From NCBI RefSeq assembly GCF_022557175.1, contig NZ_CP092915.1, positions 6,262,001 through 6,326,000 of the forward strand: a stretch of DNA of 64,000 nt, written 5' to 3'. Source of the DNA: Mycolicibacterium sp. YH-1 (GTDB lineage Bacteria > Actinomycetota > Actinomycetes > Mycobacteriales > Mycobacteriaceae). Below the pieces are notes generated by a model. That model saw only the letters and a list, made by a program, of their open reading frames with translations. It did not search any database and was not told where the DNA came from. Below, piece after piece: positions 6,660 through 14,023 of this stretch (position 1 is the stretch's first letter; each line of letters opens with the position of its first letter). The translations under genes were made by a program, and so were the position numbers.

Positions 6660-8144
6660 ATGGAACTCCTGCGACGCCGACGAGGCATTCAGCAGATCGG
6701 GGAGGGCCTCGGCACCCTCGACCGCGAGGTTTTCGAGGCGATCGCCGAGTCACCCAGCCCGTTGCTGGACGCGGTGATGCCGCGACTGTCCTCGGCAGCC
6801 GACCACTCCAAGCTGTGGTTCGTGCTCGCGGCGGCCATCGGCGCGGTCGGCAGCACATCGGCCAAACGCGGCGCGGCCCGCGGTGTGGCCAGCCTCGCGG
6901 TGACGAGTCTGCTGACCAATCAGGTCGCCAAACGGGTGTGGAAGAGGCCGCGACCGAACTGGGCCACCGTGCCCGTCGTGCGGCGCTCTCGGCGGATGCC
7001 CACCTCGAACTCACTGCCATCGGGTCACTCCGCCAGCGCAGCGGCGTTCGCCGTCGGAGTGGGGCTCGAGAGCCCACCCGTGGGACTCGGCCTCGCACTG
7101 CTGGCAGGCATGGTGGGGGTGTCCCGCGTCGCCACCGGCGCGCACTACCCCGGCGACGTGCTGGCGGGTTTCGGGCTCGGAGCCGCGATCGCGGTGGTCG
7201 GGGCGCGAATCGTGCCACCGATCGTCGAGGCCGGGTTGCCCACCGCCGACCCACTGCGGGTCGAGACCCCACCGCGGCCCGATGGCGCCGGGGTGGTGCT
7301 TGTCATCAACCCCACCTCCGGAAGCGGCACCGGGGCGCGCGTCGTCGAAGAGGTCCGCGAGGCGCTGCCGAGGGCCGAGATCGTGGAACTCGACGGTGAC
7401 GACGACATCCAGACGGTCCTGCGGGACGCGGCAGAACGCGCCGAGGTGCTCGCGGTCGGTGGCGGCGACGGAACTGTGTCCTGCGCCGCCGGCATCGCGC
7501 TGGAGACCGGTGTCCCCTTCGCGGTGTTCCCGGGCGGCACCTTCAACCACTTCGCCAAGGACGTCGGCTGCGACACCGTGGCCCGCACCGTCGCCGCGAT
7601 CCGCGAGGGCAGCGTCGGTTGCGTGGATGTCCTGCGTCTCAACGAGACCGACACTGTCATCAACACGGCGAGTATCGGCGCCTACCCCGCGTTCGTCCGG
7701 ACGCGCGAGAAGCTCGAACACAGGATCGGCAAGCCGCTGGCCGGCGCGTACGCCATCTTCCACACCCTGCGCCGCGAGGCACCCGTGCGAATCGCCTACG
7801 ACAACAAGGTCCTTACGACCTCACTGTTCTTCCTGGGGAACTCCGTCTACCTCCCGTCGGGGTTCGCACCGTCACGGCGCACCCGAATGGACGACGGCCT
7901 TATCGACGTGCGCATCCTCGAGACCGGCCGCCGCCTGGCCACGTTGCGCATCGTGGTGTCTCTGGCTCTCGGCCGACTGGTGCGCAGTCCGCTCTATCAC
8001 GAGATGCGAGTCCCCGAGTTCCGCTTCACCGCCGTCGACGGCCCCACCCCGCTCGCCCACGACGGGGAGGTCGAAATGACCTTGGAAGAGGCCAGTTTCA
8101 GCGTTCTCTACCGTGCGCTTCCGGTGTTTCGGCCTCTGCCTTGA
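6660..8144 (+). CDS. Fused PAP2 phosphatase and diacylglycerol/sphingosine-type lipid kinase
   Basis: The N-terminal ~190 residues are a membrane PAP2 phosphatase with the three signature blocks KRPRP, PSGHSASAAAF and SRVATGAHYPGD (catalytic His in each of the last two). From about residue 215 the protein becomes a DAGK-catalytic-fold lipid kinase: VLVINPTSGSGTG (nucleotide loop), AVGGGDGTVSCAA (GGDGT motif) and FPGGTFNHFAKD. One chain could both dephosphorylate and phosphorylate lipid or polyprenol substrates, on opposite membrane faces; which lipids is not shown. At 494 residues the length is the sum of the two families. The last 47 nt overlap the convergent PAP2 gene. Such PAP2-DAGK fusions are known in actinobacteria. 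Confidence 0.9.
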   Translation: MELLRRRRGIQQIGEGLGTLDREVFEAIAESPSPLLDAVMPRLSSAADHSKLWFVLAAAIGAVGSTSAKRGAARGVASLAVTSLLTNQVAKRVWKRPRPNWATVPVVRRSRRMPTSNSLPSGHSASAAAFAVGVGLESPPVGLGLALLAGMVGVSRVATGAHYPGDVLAGFGLGAAIAVVGARIVPPIVEAGLPTADPLRVETPPRPDGAGVVLVINPTSGSGTGARVVEEVREALPRAEIVELDGDDDIQTVLRDAAERAEVLAVGGGDGTVSCAAGIALETGVPFAVFPGGTFNHFAKDVGCDTVARTVAAIREGSVGCVDVLRLNETDTVINTASIGAYPAFVRTREKLEHRIGKPLAGAYAIFHTLRREAPVRIAYDNKVLTTSLFFLGNSVYLPSGFAPSRRTRMDDGLIDVRILETGRRLATLRIVVSLALGRLVRSPLYHEMRVPEFRFTAVDGPTPLAHDGEVEMTLEEASFSVLYRALPVFRPLP

Positions 8145-8772
8145 CAGCCCTGAACCCGCCGGAGAGCACGGGCAGGCAGGCGAGGAACCACAGGTAGCCG
8201 AGCGCCCATCCCGCCACCACGTCGGAGGGGTGGTGCACGTTCAGGGCGACACGGCCCACGCCGACCGCGATGACCACGATCACGCCCGCGACGACGAGCC
8301 ACGGCCACAGTCCCCGTCGCACGTGCGGGGCGAGGACCACCGCGAGCGCAAGCACGCTGACCATCACCCCGAGCGCGTGGCCGGACGGGAAGGACGTCGA
8401 CAGTGCGTGGACCATCGCCGTGGCGGGCCGGGGTCGGTCCGCCAGGTACTTCGCCGCCTCGGTCAGCACGCCCGACAGCTCGATGCTGAGGATCAGGAAC
8501 ACCGCGATTCGGCGCTGCCGTTGCATGAATGCGTACACGATCAGGCCAACTGTGACGAGCCGGAACACAAACGGCGAGAACACCGTGCACACGGTGTTCC
8601 AGAACGTCACCCACATGTGGTTCTCGACGCCGGCCCGGTGCGCGGCGGCAAGTGCGGACGCATCGACATCGGCGACCCACGCCCACGGCGTTGTCCATCC
8701 GATCCACATCACGACGTATAGCGCGGCGGCCAGCACCGCGAGGCCCAGCAGCACGGGCTTGCTCTTCGTCAC
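8098..8772 (-). CDS. PAP2-family membrane phosphatase (Rv0308-like)
   Basis: An integral membrane protein of 224 residues with about six helices and the full PAP2 signature: KYLADRPRP, SFPSGHALG and RVALNVHHPSDVVAGW. The catalytic histidines in the second and third blocks are present. The family removes phosphate from lipid phosphates such as phosphatidate, phosphatidylglycerol phosphate or polyprenyl pyrophosphate. It faces the PAP2-kinase fusion and overlaps its 3' end by 47 nt, so two PAP2 proteins are encoded tail-to-tail. The start is ATG 8772, 61 nt from the divergent gene at 8834. Confidence 0.9.
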   Translation of the reverse strand: MTKSKPVLLGLAVLAAALYVVMWIGWTTPWAWVADVDASALAAAHRAGVENHMWVTFWNTVCTVFSPFVFRLVTVGLIVYAFMQRQRRIAVFLILSIELSGVLTEAAKYLADRPRPATAMVHALSTSFPSGHALGVMVSVLALAVVLAPHVRRGLWPWLVVAGVIVVIAVGVGRVALNVHHPSDVVAGWALGYLWFLACLPVLSGGFRAVKAEAETPEAHGRER

Positions 8773-8821
8773 TCGCCGCCTCCTAGCCGCACGTTTTCGC
8801 CTCTGCTCGCTGCGACGGCGT

Positions 8822-8827
8822 TAGTCT
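8822..8827 (+). promoter_or_regulatory. -10 box of a leaderless promoter
   Basis: TAGTCT (TANNNT) ends 6 nt before ATG 8834, placing the transcription start on the A of the start codon. Confidence 0.5.
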
Positions 8828-8833
8828 GCGCGA

Positions 8834-9316
8834 ATGGCCGTATTTCTGCGCAGGCTACTAGGTATCGGCAAACTGCCCGACGACATGCGCGCCGCGGTCG
8901 AGTCCGAGGGTCTGATTCACCTCGCCGAGTTCGTCCCGGTGACGTTCCGGTTCTCGGGGAGGATCCCCGGCAAGACCGCCCGCGGCAACCTTCGCAGCTA
9001 CGTCGGCGCGCTGGCACTCACCAATCGTCGTGTGCTCGGCACTGTGTCGACGGTGCCGAAGAAGGCGGGCCGCTCCGTCGACCACCAGTGGAACGACGCG
9101 GAGGGTTCGATGGTGCACGCCACCCTCGACGAGAGCGGGTTGACACTGGATTTGCCCGATCTCTCGGCGGTGGACCCGACCCTCACTGGTTCGGTGTCGC
9201 TGCACTACAAGTCGCCGCTACCGCAGGATGTTCTGCTGCGCCTGCCGGAGCGGTCGTTCATCTTCGACGTACCGCCCAAGTTCGTCTACTCGATGTGCGG
9301 TGTGCCGCGCGGCTAG
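8834..9316 (+). CDS. Conserved mycobacterial protein of unknown function
   Basis: A soluble 160-residue protein without signal peptide or membrane helix. It starts MAVFLRRLLGIGKLPDDMRA and is rich in beta strands thereafter, with a central basic loop RIPGKTARGNLRSYVGALALTNRRVLG and a C-terminal SFIFDVPPKFVYSM. The strand-rich layout with a phrase like ALALTNRRVLGTV recalls PH-like and bacterial-PH domains (GxxxLTNxR is a common phrase there), but that is inference. The position between a PAP2 gene and a YchJ-like gene, and the length, suggest correspondence to Rv0307c (from memory). It overlaps the stop of the convergent gene by 4 nt. Confidence 0.75.
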   Translation: MAVFLRRLLGIGKLPDDMRAAVESEGLIHLAEFVPVTFRFSGRIPGKTARGNLRSYVGALALTNRRVLGTVSTVPKKAGRSVDHQWNDAEGSMVHATLDESGLTLDLPDLSAVDPTLTGSVSLHYKSPLPQDVLLRLPERSFIFDVPPKFVYSMCGVPRG

Positions 9317-9690
9317 GCGTCGACGTCACCGTCGGTGTAGAACCACCGGCCGGCGCGACGTTCGAACTGGCTGCGCTCGTGCATCGCCGCCGCCCGGCCG
9401 TCGACCTCGTAGTGGGCGGTGAACTCCACTTCCCCACGATCGTCGTCAACCCCGCCTGCCGCGGTATCAGTCACCTCGAGTCCGCGCCAGACGATGTCGG
9501 CGTCGATGCTGACGTCCGTCGGGCGCGTACGCGGGTGCCAGGTGCGGAAGACGTAGTCGGCATCACCACGTGCATAGGCCGCGTATCGCGACCTCATCAA
9601 CTCCTCGGCGGTAGCCGCGTCACGTCGACCGTCGTGGAGTGGTTCGCAGCAGACGTCATAGCCGGCGCCGCTGCCGCACGGGCAGTTCAC
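9313..9690 (-). CDS. YchJ / UPF0225 family protein with SEC-C zinc motif
   Basis: A 125-residue protein. The N-terminus MNCPCGSGAGYDVCC is a SEC-C type metal-binding motif (C-x-C-GSG...CC). It is followed by the conserved AEELMRSRYAAYARGDADYVFRTWHPRTRP block of the YchJ family, an NTF2-like fold. The biochemical role of the family is not established; SEC-C motifs bind zinc and often mediate contacts with nucleic acid or other proteins. It starts at a GTG, one base after the stop of the exported CHAP gene on the same strand, so the two are probably translated from one mRNA. Confidence 0.88.
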   Translation of the reverse strand: MNCPCGSGAGYDVCCEPLHDGRRDAATAEELMRSRYAAYARGDADYVFRTWHPRTRPTDVSIDADIVWRGLEVTDTAAGGVDDDRGEVEFTAHYEVDGRAAAMHERSQFERRAGRWFYTDGDVDA

Positions 9691-9691
9691 G

Positions 9692-10468
9692 TCACGGGAG
9701 CAGGATGTAGGTCATGGTCGGCACGTGCTTGACATCGCGAGTGTGCCAAGCGCCGACGCCGCCGTATTGGGCGTTGTTCATCTCGGTGATGTTGAGGTAG
9801 AGACCGTCGGGGCGTTGGCTCGTCGAGTTCACCCACGCGACGTGTCCATAGTCGGCCGCACCCTGCACACCTGGCTGGAACACGACCAACGAGCGGGGTT
9901 GGGCATCGTCGGTAACAGTCCACCCGCTGGCTTGTGCGGATGCCGGCCAGTCCTTGGCGTTACCGCTCAAGGCCGGATAGCTGCCTGCCGCCTGGAACCA
10001 TTTCTGCATCGCACCGTCGGTACATTGACCGGGCGTCGCACGGTTGACGTTGGTCGTCCGCCCTGTCGTTGGCCCATTGGTCGATGCGGGTTCCGATTCG
10101 AGTGCTGGTTGGCCGTCGCCGCAGTCGGGTGCAACGACACCGAGTGCGCCGGTATCGATGTACACCTCGGGGACGAAACTGCCGTCAGAGGTCTTGTACC
10201 ACAAGTCATTCCATCCGCCGGTGGGGACGCTCGGATTGAGGTGCCCTGTGACGGACTGCCCTCGCTGCGAACACACCAGCGTGAGCTGATCCCCCTGGTC
10301 GTACCAGGCATTCTGCGCGACGTTCAGGTTGGCATCCGCCATACGCTGCGTGTGCACCTTCACCGTGGCCGAGGTCTCGGCCTGCGCAGGCGCTGTGGTC
10401 AGCGCCGCACACGCCACGAACACACCTCCCAGCGCCGCCCCCGTCATAACTCTCCTGCCGGCGACCAT
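9692..10468 (-). CDS. Exported CHAP-domain protein (putative amidase/endopeptidase)
   Basis: A signal peptide covers about residues 1-30 (MTGAALGGVFVACAALTTAPAQA, cut after AQA). The C-terminal half carries the CHAP pattern: a Cys in GQCTDGAMQKWF, then DAQPRSLVVFQP and YGHVAWVNS with the catalytic His, ending in a run of strands. CHAP domains cleave peptidoglycan peptides or related amides. The N-terminal half looks like a small ligand-binding or SH3-like region with paired cysteines (VCSQRGQ, APDCGDG). It starts at ATG 10468 behind GGAAGGGG, a strong ribosome binding site. Similar exported CHAP proteins occur in mycobacteria and their phages. The substrate is not shown. Confidence 0.8.
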   Translation of the reverse strand: MVAGRRVMTGAALGGVFVACAALTTAPAQAETSATVKVHTQRMADANLNVAQNAWYDQGDQLTLVCSQRGQSVTGHLNPSVPTGGWNDLWYKTSDGSFVPEVYIDTGALGVVAPDCGDGQPALESEPASTNGPTTGRTTNVNRATPGQCTDGAMQKWFQAAGSYPALSGNAKDWPASAQASGWTVTDDAQPRSLVVFQPGVQGAADYGHVAWVNSTSQRPDGLYLNITEMNNAQYGGVGAWHTRDVKHVPTMTYILLP

Positions 10469-10820
10469 TGTCTAGCCCCTTCCCGCTCGCGACGGATCGC
10501 GCGAGATCGTTGCCCCGGCTGGATGCCCCAAGGTCACGCCGACTCGCCCGTACCCAGGGCATATAGATGTCCGTGTCCAAAACGTTACAAACGGGTCAGA
10601 TGTGCCCGTCGGGGCACAACAGGAAGTCGGCAAGCCTCCGCGACGGCCGGTAGCGCTGGCGGTGATGGGCCCCTCGCCAGGAAGGCATGCGGGTTTGTCG
10701 CTCTGTCCGGCGGCCACCCCGTTTCACCGCGTGATCGGCCTCCCGAGCACGCCCGTTGAACGCAACGGTTGCCGATCCCTCGTCCGACGTGTTGGGTAGA
10801 CCCCCGATGAGAGACGACCG
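10469..10820. other. Divergent intergenic region with a hairpin-forming repeat
   Basis: This 352 nt gap lies between the CHAP gene (leftward) and the sulfatase (rightward). It contains a perfect 7-bp inverted repeat, TGTGCCC-GTCG-GGGCACA (10601-10618), either an operator or a small RNA hairpin. Leftward, a TTGTAA hexamer (minus strand, near 10586-10591) precedes a TCTATA sequence by about 17 nt and may be the CHAP promoter. I see no convincing gene in the gap; frames present there have unlikely composition. Confidence 0.45.
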
Positions 10821-12200
10821 GTGAGCGGACCCGAACCCGACAACGTCCTGTTGGTGCACTGGCACGACCTGGGCCGCCACCTCGGGGCCTACGGTCACAC
10901 CGACGTCTCCAGCCCCCGGCTTGACCAGCTCGCTGCCGAGGGCATCCTGTTCACGAGGGCGCATGCGACGGCCCCACTGTGCTCGCCGTCGCGCGGGTCG
11001 CTGTTCACCGGCCGGTACCCGCAGAGCAACGGCCTCGTCGGCCTCGCCCACCACGGCTGGGAGTACCGCTCGGGAGTCCGCACCCTGCCGCACCGCCTGG
11101 CCGAATCAGGTTGGCGCACTGCACTATTCGGCATGCAGCATGAGACGTCCTACCCGCCAACCCTGGGATTCGACACCTACGACGTGTCGAACTCGTACTG
11201 CGAGTACGTGGTCGAGCACGCGACGACCTGGTTGACACAGGCGCCCGAGGAGCCGTTCCTACTCGTCACCGGCTTCTTCGAGACCCACCGCCCCTATCCC
11301 CCCGCGCGATACGAACCCGCCGATCCCGATGCCGTCACCCTGCCGGACTACCTGCCCGATCTGCCCGACGTGCGCCAGGACCTGGCCGACTTCTACGGTT
11401 CGATATCGGTGGCCGATGCCGCCGTCGGTCGACTCCTGGACACGCTCGCCGAGACCGGACTGGACCGCTCGACCTGGGTGGTGTTCCTCACCGATCACGG
11501 GCCGGCCCTGCCGCGCGCGAAGTCGACACTGTACGACGCGGGCACCGGCATCGCGATGATCGTGCGGCCCCCGACGCGCTATCGGGCACCCGGCCGCGTG
11601 TACGACGAACTGTTCAGTGGCGTGGATCTGATGCCCACGCTGCTCGAAATACTGGGCCTGCCGGTCCCCGAGGATGTCGAGGGACTCTCGCACGCCGCGA
11701 CGCTACTCGAGCCCATTACGCATTCCACGCCCGTGCGTGACGCAATTTATACGATGAAGAACTATCACGATTCCTTCGATCCCATTCGGGCGATCAGAAC
11801 CAAGGAATTCAGCTATATCGAGAATTACGCGAATCGACCCATTCTGGAACTCCCCCTCGATATCGAGGAGAGCGCCCCGGGAAAGGTGATGGGCCCCTTG
11901 AATACCGCGCCGCGCCCGGCACGCGAGCTCTATGATCTGCGCACCGACCCCACCGAGCGAGACAATCTGCTGACCGGCACCGTAACGCCGGATTCCGAGG
12001 CTATCGCCAGCGAGATGGCCCTGCTGCTCAACGACTGGCGGGAGAAGATGAACGACGTCATCCCCTCCGATTTCGCTGGCTCCCGCATATCCGCCAGGTA
12101 CACCGAAACGTATATGCACATAAATGGATTGACTCTTCCCAGTCGCTCCGCAATGGCGGCCGAACGCGGCGTCGAGGACAGCCTCGACACAATGCAATAG
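10821..12200 (+). CDS. Type I sulfatase (Rv0296c-like)
   Basis: Hydrolyses sulfate esters in an alkaline-phosphatase-type fold. The N-terminus has the metal-binding block NVLLVHWHDLGRHLGAYGH. The maturation motif CSPSRGSLFTG near residues 54-64 provides the Cys that is converted to formylglycine (C-x-P-S-R). VVFLTDHGPAL supplies further metal ligands. The length of 459 residues is normal. There is no signal peptide, so it is probably cytoplasmic. It starts at GTG 10821. It is followed after 77 nt by the Stf0 sulfotransferase, the same pairing as Rv0296c-Rv0295c. The last third (about 11700-12200) and the following spacer are visibly less GC-rich, with codons such as ATT, TAT and AAT. Confidence 0.92.
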   Translation: MSGPEPDNVLLVHWHDLGRHLGAYGHTDVSSPRLDQLAAEGILFTRAHATAPLCSPSRGSLFTGRYPQSNGLVGLAHHGWEYRSGVRTLPHRLAESGWRTALFGMQHETSYPPTLGFDTYDVSNSYCEYVVEHATTWLTQAPEEPFLLVTGFFETHRPYPPARYEPADPDAVTLPDYLPDLPDVRQDLADFYGSISVADAAVGRLLDTLAETGLDRSTWVVFLTDHGPALPRAKSTLYDAGTGIAMIVRPPTRYRAPGRVYDELFSGVDLMPTLLEILGLPVPEDVEGLSHAATLLEPITHSTPVRDAIYTMKNYHDSFDPIRAIRTKEFSYIENYANRPILELPLDIEESAPGKVMGPLNTAPRPARELYDLRTDPTERDNLLTGTVTPDSEAIASEMALLLNDWREKMNDVIPSDFAGSRISARYTETYMHINGLTLPSRSAMAAERGVEDSLDTMQ

Positions 12201-12264
12201 TTCGACTCACCACGAATTAAAAGCCAACTCTTCCGGCGGATATGCACCGCCATTTCAATGGGGT

Positions 12265-12270
12265 TAGGCT
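12265..12270 (+). promoter_or_regulatory. -10 box of a leaderless promoter
   Basis: TAGGCT (TANNNT) ends 7 nt before ATG 12278. It suggests that the Stf0-cysD-cysNC run has its own promoter, apart from the sulfatase, and it supports the start at 12278 over the upstream in-frame ATG at 12242. Confidence 0.5.
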
Positions 12271-12277
12271 CACGCGC

Positions 12278-13078
12278 ATGTCGGCTCCGCCTGCGTATCT
12301 GGTGCTCGCCTCACAGCGCAGTGGCAGCACACTGCTCGTCGAGTCGCTCCGCGCGACCGGCGTCGCCGGTGAGCCCGGCGAGTTCTTCCAATACCTACCG
12401 AAGACCAGCCAGTCACCGCAGCCACGCGAGTGGTTCACCGGCGTCGAGGATCAGTCGATCCTGCGCCTGCTCGACCCGTTGGACGAGGGAAAGCCCGACC
12501 TCGCGCCACCCGAGATCTGGCGTGACTACATCCGCACTGTGGGCCGCACCCCGAACGGCGTATGGGGCGGCAAGCTGATGTGGAATCAGACGCCGCTGCT
12601 GCTGCAGCGCGCCGAGGGTCTTCCAGACCGCTCAGGCACCGGTCTGCTGTCAGCGATCCGCGACGTCGTCGGGGCCGATCCCGTGCTGGTGCACGTATAC
12701 CGGCCCGACGTGGTCTCCCAAGCGGTCTCGTTCTGGCGCGCGGTGCAAACCCGGGTGTGGCGAGGGCGGCCAGACCCAGTCCGCGATGCGCGTGCCGAGT
12801 ACCACGCCGGCGCCATTGCACACGTCATCACGATGCTGCAGGCGCAGGAAGTGGGCTGGCGTAACTGGTTTGCCGAGGAGAACGTCGAGCCGATTGAGGT
12901 GCCCTACCCAGTGTTATGGCGCAACCTCACCGAGATCGTCGGCACCGTTCTCGAAGCGCTCGGCCTCGACCCCCGACTGGCACCGGAACCGGTGCTCGAA
13001 CGCCAGGCCGACGGCCGCTCCGACGAATGGGTGGACCGCTACCGCGTCGACGCGCAACGAGAGGGACTACCGCTGTGA
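12278..13078 (+). CDS. Stf0-family sulfotransferase (Rv0295c-like)
   Basis: Transfers sulfate from PAPS to a carbohydrate acceptor; the founding member sulfates trehalose for sulfolipid-1. The N-terminal [13 protein letters not shown] (residues 12-24) is the 5'-phosphosulfate loop and is followed by the Stf0-typical [30 protein letters not shown] is the 3'-phosphate-binding block. The length of 266 residues matches the Stf0 family. The acceptor cannot be read from sequence, and trehalose is only the family precedent. Its stop overlaps the cysD start in GTGA, so it is translationally coupled to the genes that make PAPS. Confidence 0.9.
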   Translation: MSAPPAYLVLASQRSGSTLLVESLRATGVAGEPGEFFQYLPKTSQSPQPREWFTGVEDQSILRLLDPLDEGKPDLAPPEIWRDYIRTVGRTPNGVWGGKLMWNQTPLLLQRAEGLPDRSGTGLLSAIRDVVGADPVLVHVYRPDVVSQAVSFWRAVQTRVWRGRPDPVRDARAEYHAGAIAHVITMLQAQEVGWRNWFAEENVEPIEVPYPVLWRNLTEIVGTVLEALGLDPRLAPEPVLERQADGRSDEWVDRYRVDAQREGLPL

Positions 13079-13995
13079 CGACCGTGTCCGACGAGACCAC
13101 GCACGTCGACGAGCTGCGCCTGCTGGAGGCGGAGGCAGTCCACATCATCCGCGAGGTCGTGGCAGAGTTGGCGCGCCCGGTGCTGCTGTTCTCCGCAGGC
13201 AAGGACTCGATAGTCCTGCTTCGCCTGGCGGAGAAGGCCTTTCGGCCCTTCCCCCTGCCCTTTCCCGTCCTTCACATCGACACCGGCCACAACTTTGACG
13301 AGGTCATCGAGTTTCGCGACCGCAGGCTCGGAGAACACGGACACCGGCTGATCGTCGGGTCTGTGCAGGAGTCGATCGACGCGGGCCGGGTCCCCGACCC
13401 CGGTCCTGACGCATCCCGCAACCGGCAGCAGACCCGCACCCTGCTGGATGCGCTGGAGGCAGGCGGGTTCGACGCGGCATTCGGCGGCGCCCGCCGCGAC
13501 GAGGAGCGCGCCCGCGCCAAGGAACGCATTCTGAGCTTCCGCGACGAGTTCGGCCAATGGGATCCGCGCGCACAGCGGCCGGAACCGTGGTCGCTCTACA
13601 ACGGGCGGATCCGCAAGGGCGAGCAGGTCCGAGTGTTCCCTCTGTCCAACTGGACCGAGCTGGACGTGTGGCGCTACATCGAACTGGAGAACCTCGAACT
13701 GCCGTCGATCTACTTCGCCCACGAGCGCGAGGTGCTCGAGCGTGACGGCATCCTGCTGGCGGTTTCGGAGTACGTCGCACCGCGGGACGGCGAGACGTCC
13801 GCCGTCGAGTGGGTCCGCTACCGCACTGTCGGTGACCTCACGATCACCGGCGCCGTCAGGTCCCACGCCACGGCTATCGCCGGTGTGATCGAGGAGATCT
13901 CGGCGGCAACGGTGTCCGAGCGTGGCGAGACCCGAGCCGACGACCGGACTTCAGTTGCGGCGATGGAGGACCGCAAGCGGGAGGGCTACTTCTGA
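13075..13995 (+). CDS. cysD: Sulfate adenylyltransferase subunit 2 (CysD)
   Basis: Adenylates sulfate with ATP to form APS, working with the GTPase subunit encoded next. The PP-loop is [15 protein letters not shown] near residues 38-52, SAGKDS instead of the commoner SGGKDS. The blocks [32 protein letters not shown] and [19 protein letters not shown] are characteristic of CysD, as is the C-terminal DRKREGYF. The length of 306 residues is normal. I chose the GTG at 13075, which overlaps the Stf0 stop by 4 nt (GTGA); the frame stays open upstream inside the Stf0 gene but that reading is not coding. M. tuberculosis keeps its cysDN pair elsewhere (Rv1285-Rv1286), so this may be a second set or a relocated one. 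Confidence 0.95.
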   Translation: MTTVSDETTHVDELRLLEAEAVHIIREVVAELARPVLLFSAGKDSIVLLRLAEKAFRPFPLPFPVLHIDTGHNFDEVIEFRDRRLGEHGHRLIVGSVQESIDAGRVPDPGPDASRNRQQTRTLLDALEAGGFDAAFGGARRDEERARAKERILSFRDEFGQWDPRAQRPEPWSLYNGRIRKGEQVRVFPLSNWTELDVWRYIELENLELPSIYFAHEREVLERDGILLAVSEYVAPRDGETSAVEWVRYRTVGDLTITGAVRSHATAIAGVIEEISAATVSERGETRADDRTSVAAMEDRKREGYF

Positions 13996-14023
13996 TGGGG
14001 CGAGCGAAGCGACGGGGAATCTG

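Noticed and set aside
10602..10799. Small plus-strand gene in the CHAP-sulfatase gap
   Set aside because: It has no ribosome binding site, unlikely composition, and overlaps the hairpin.
12916..13074. Upstream extension of cysD
   Set aside because: It lies within the Stf0 gene in another frame and is Arg-rich without similarity; the GTGA overlap gives a normal CysD.
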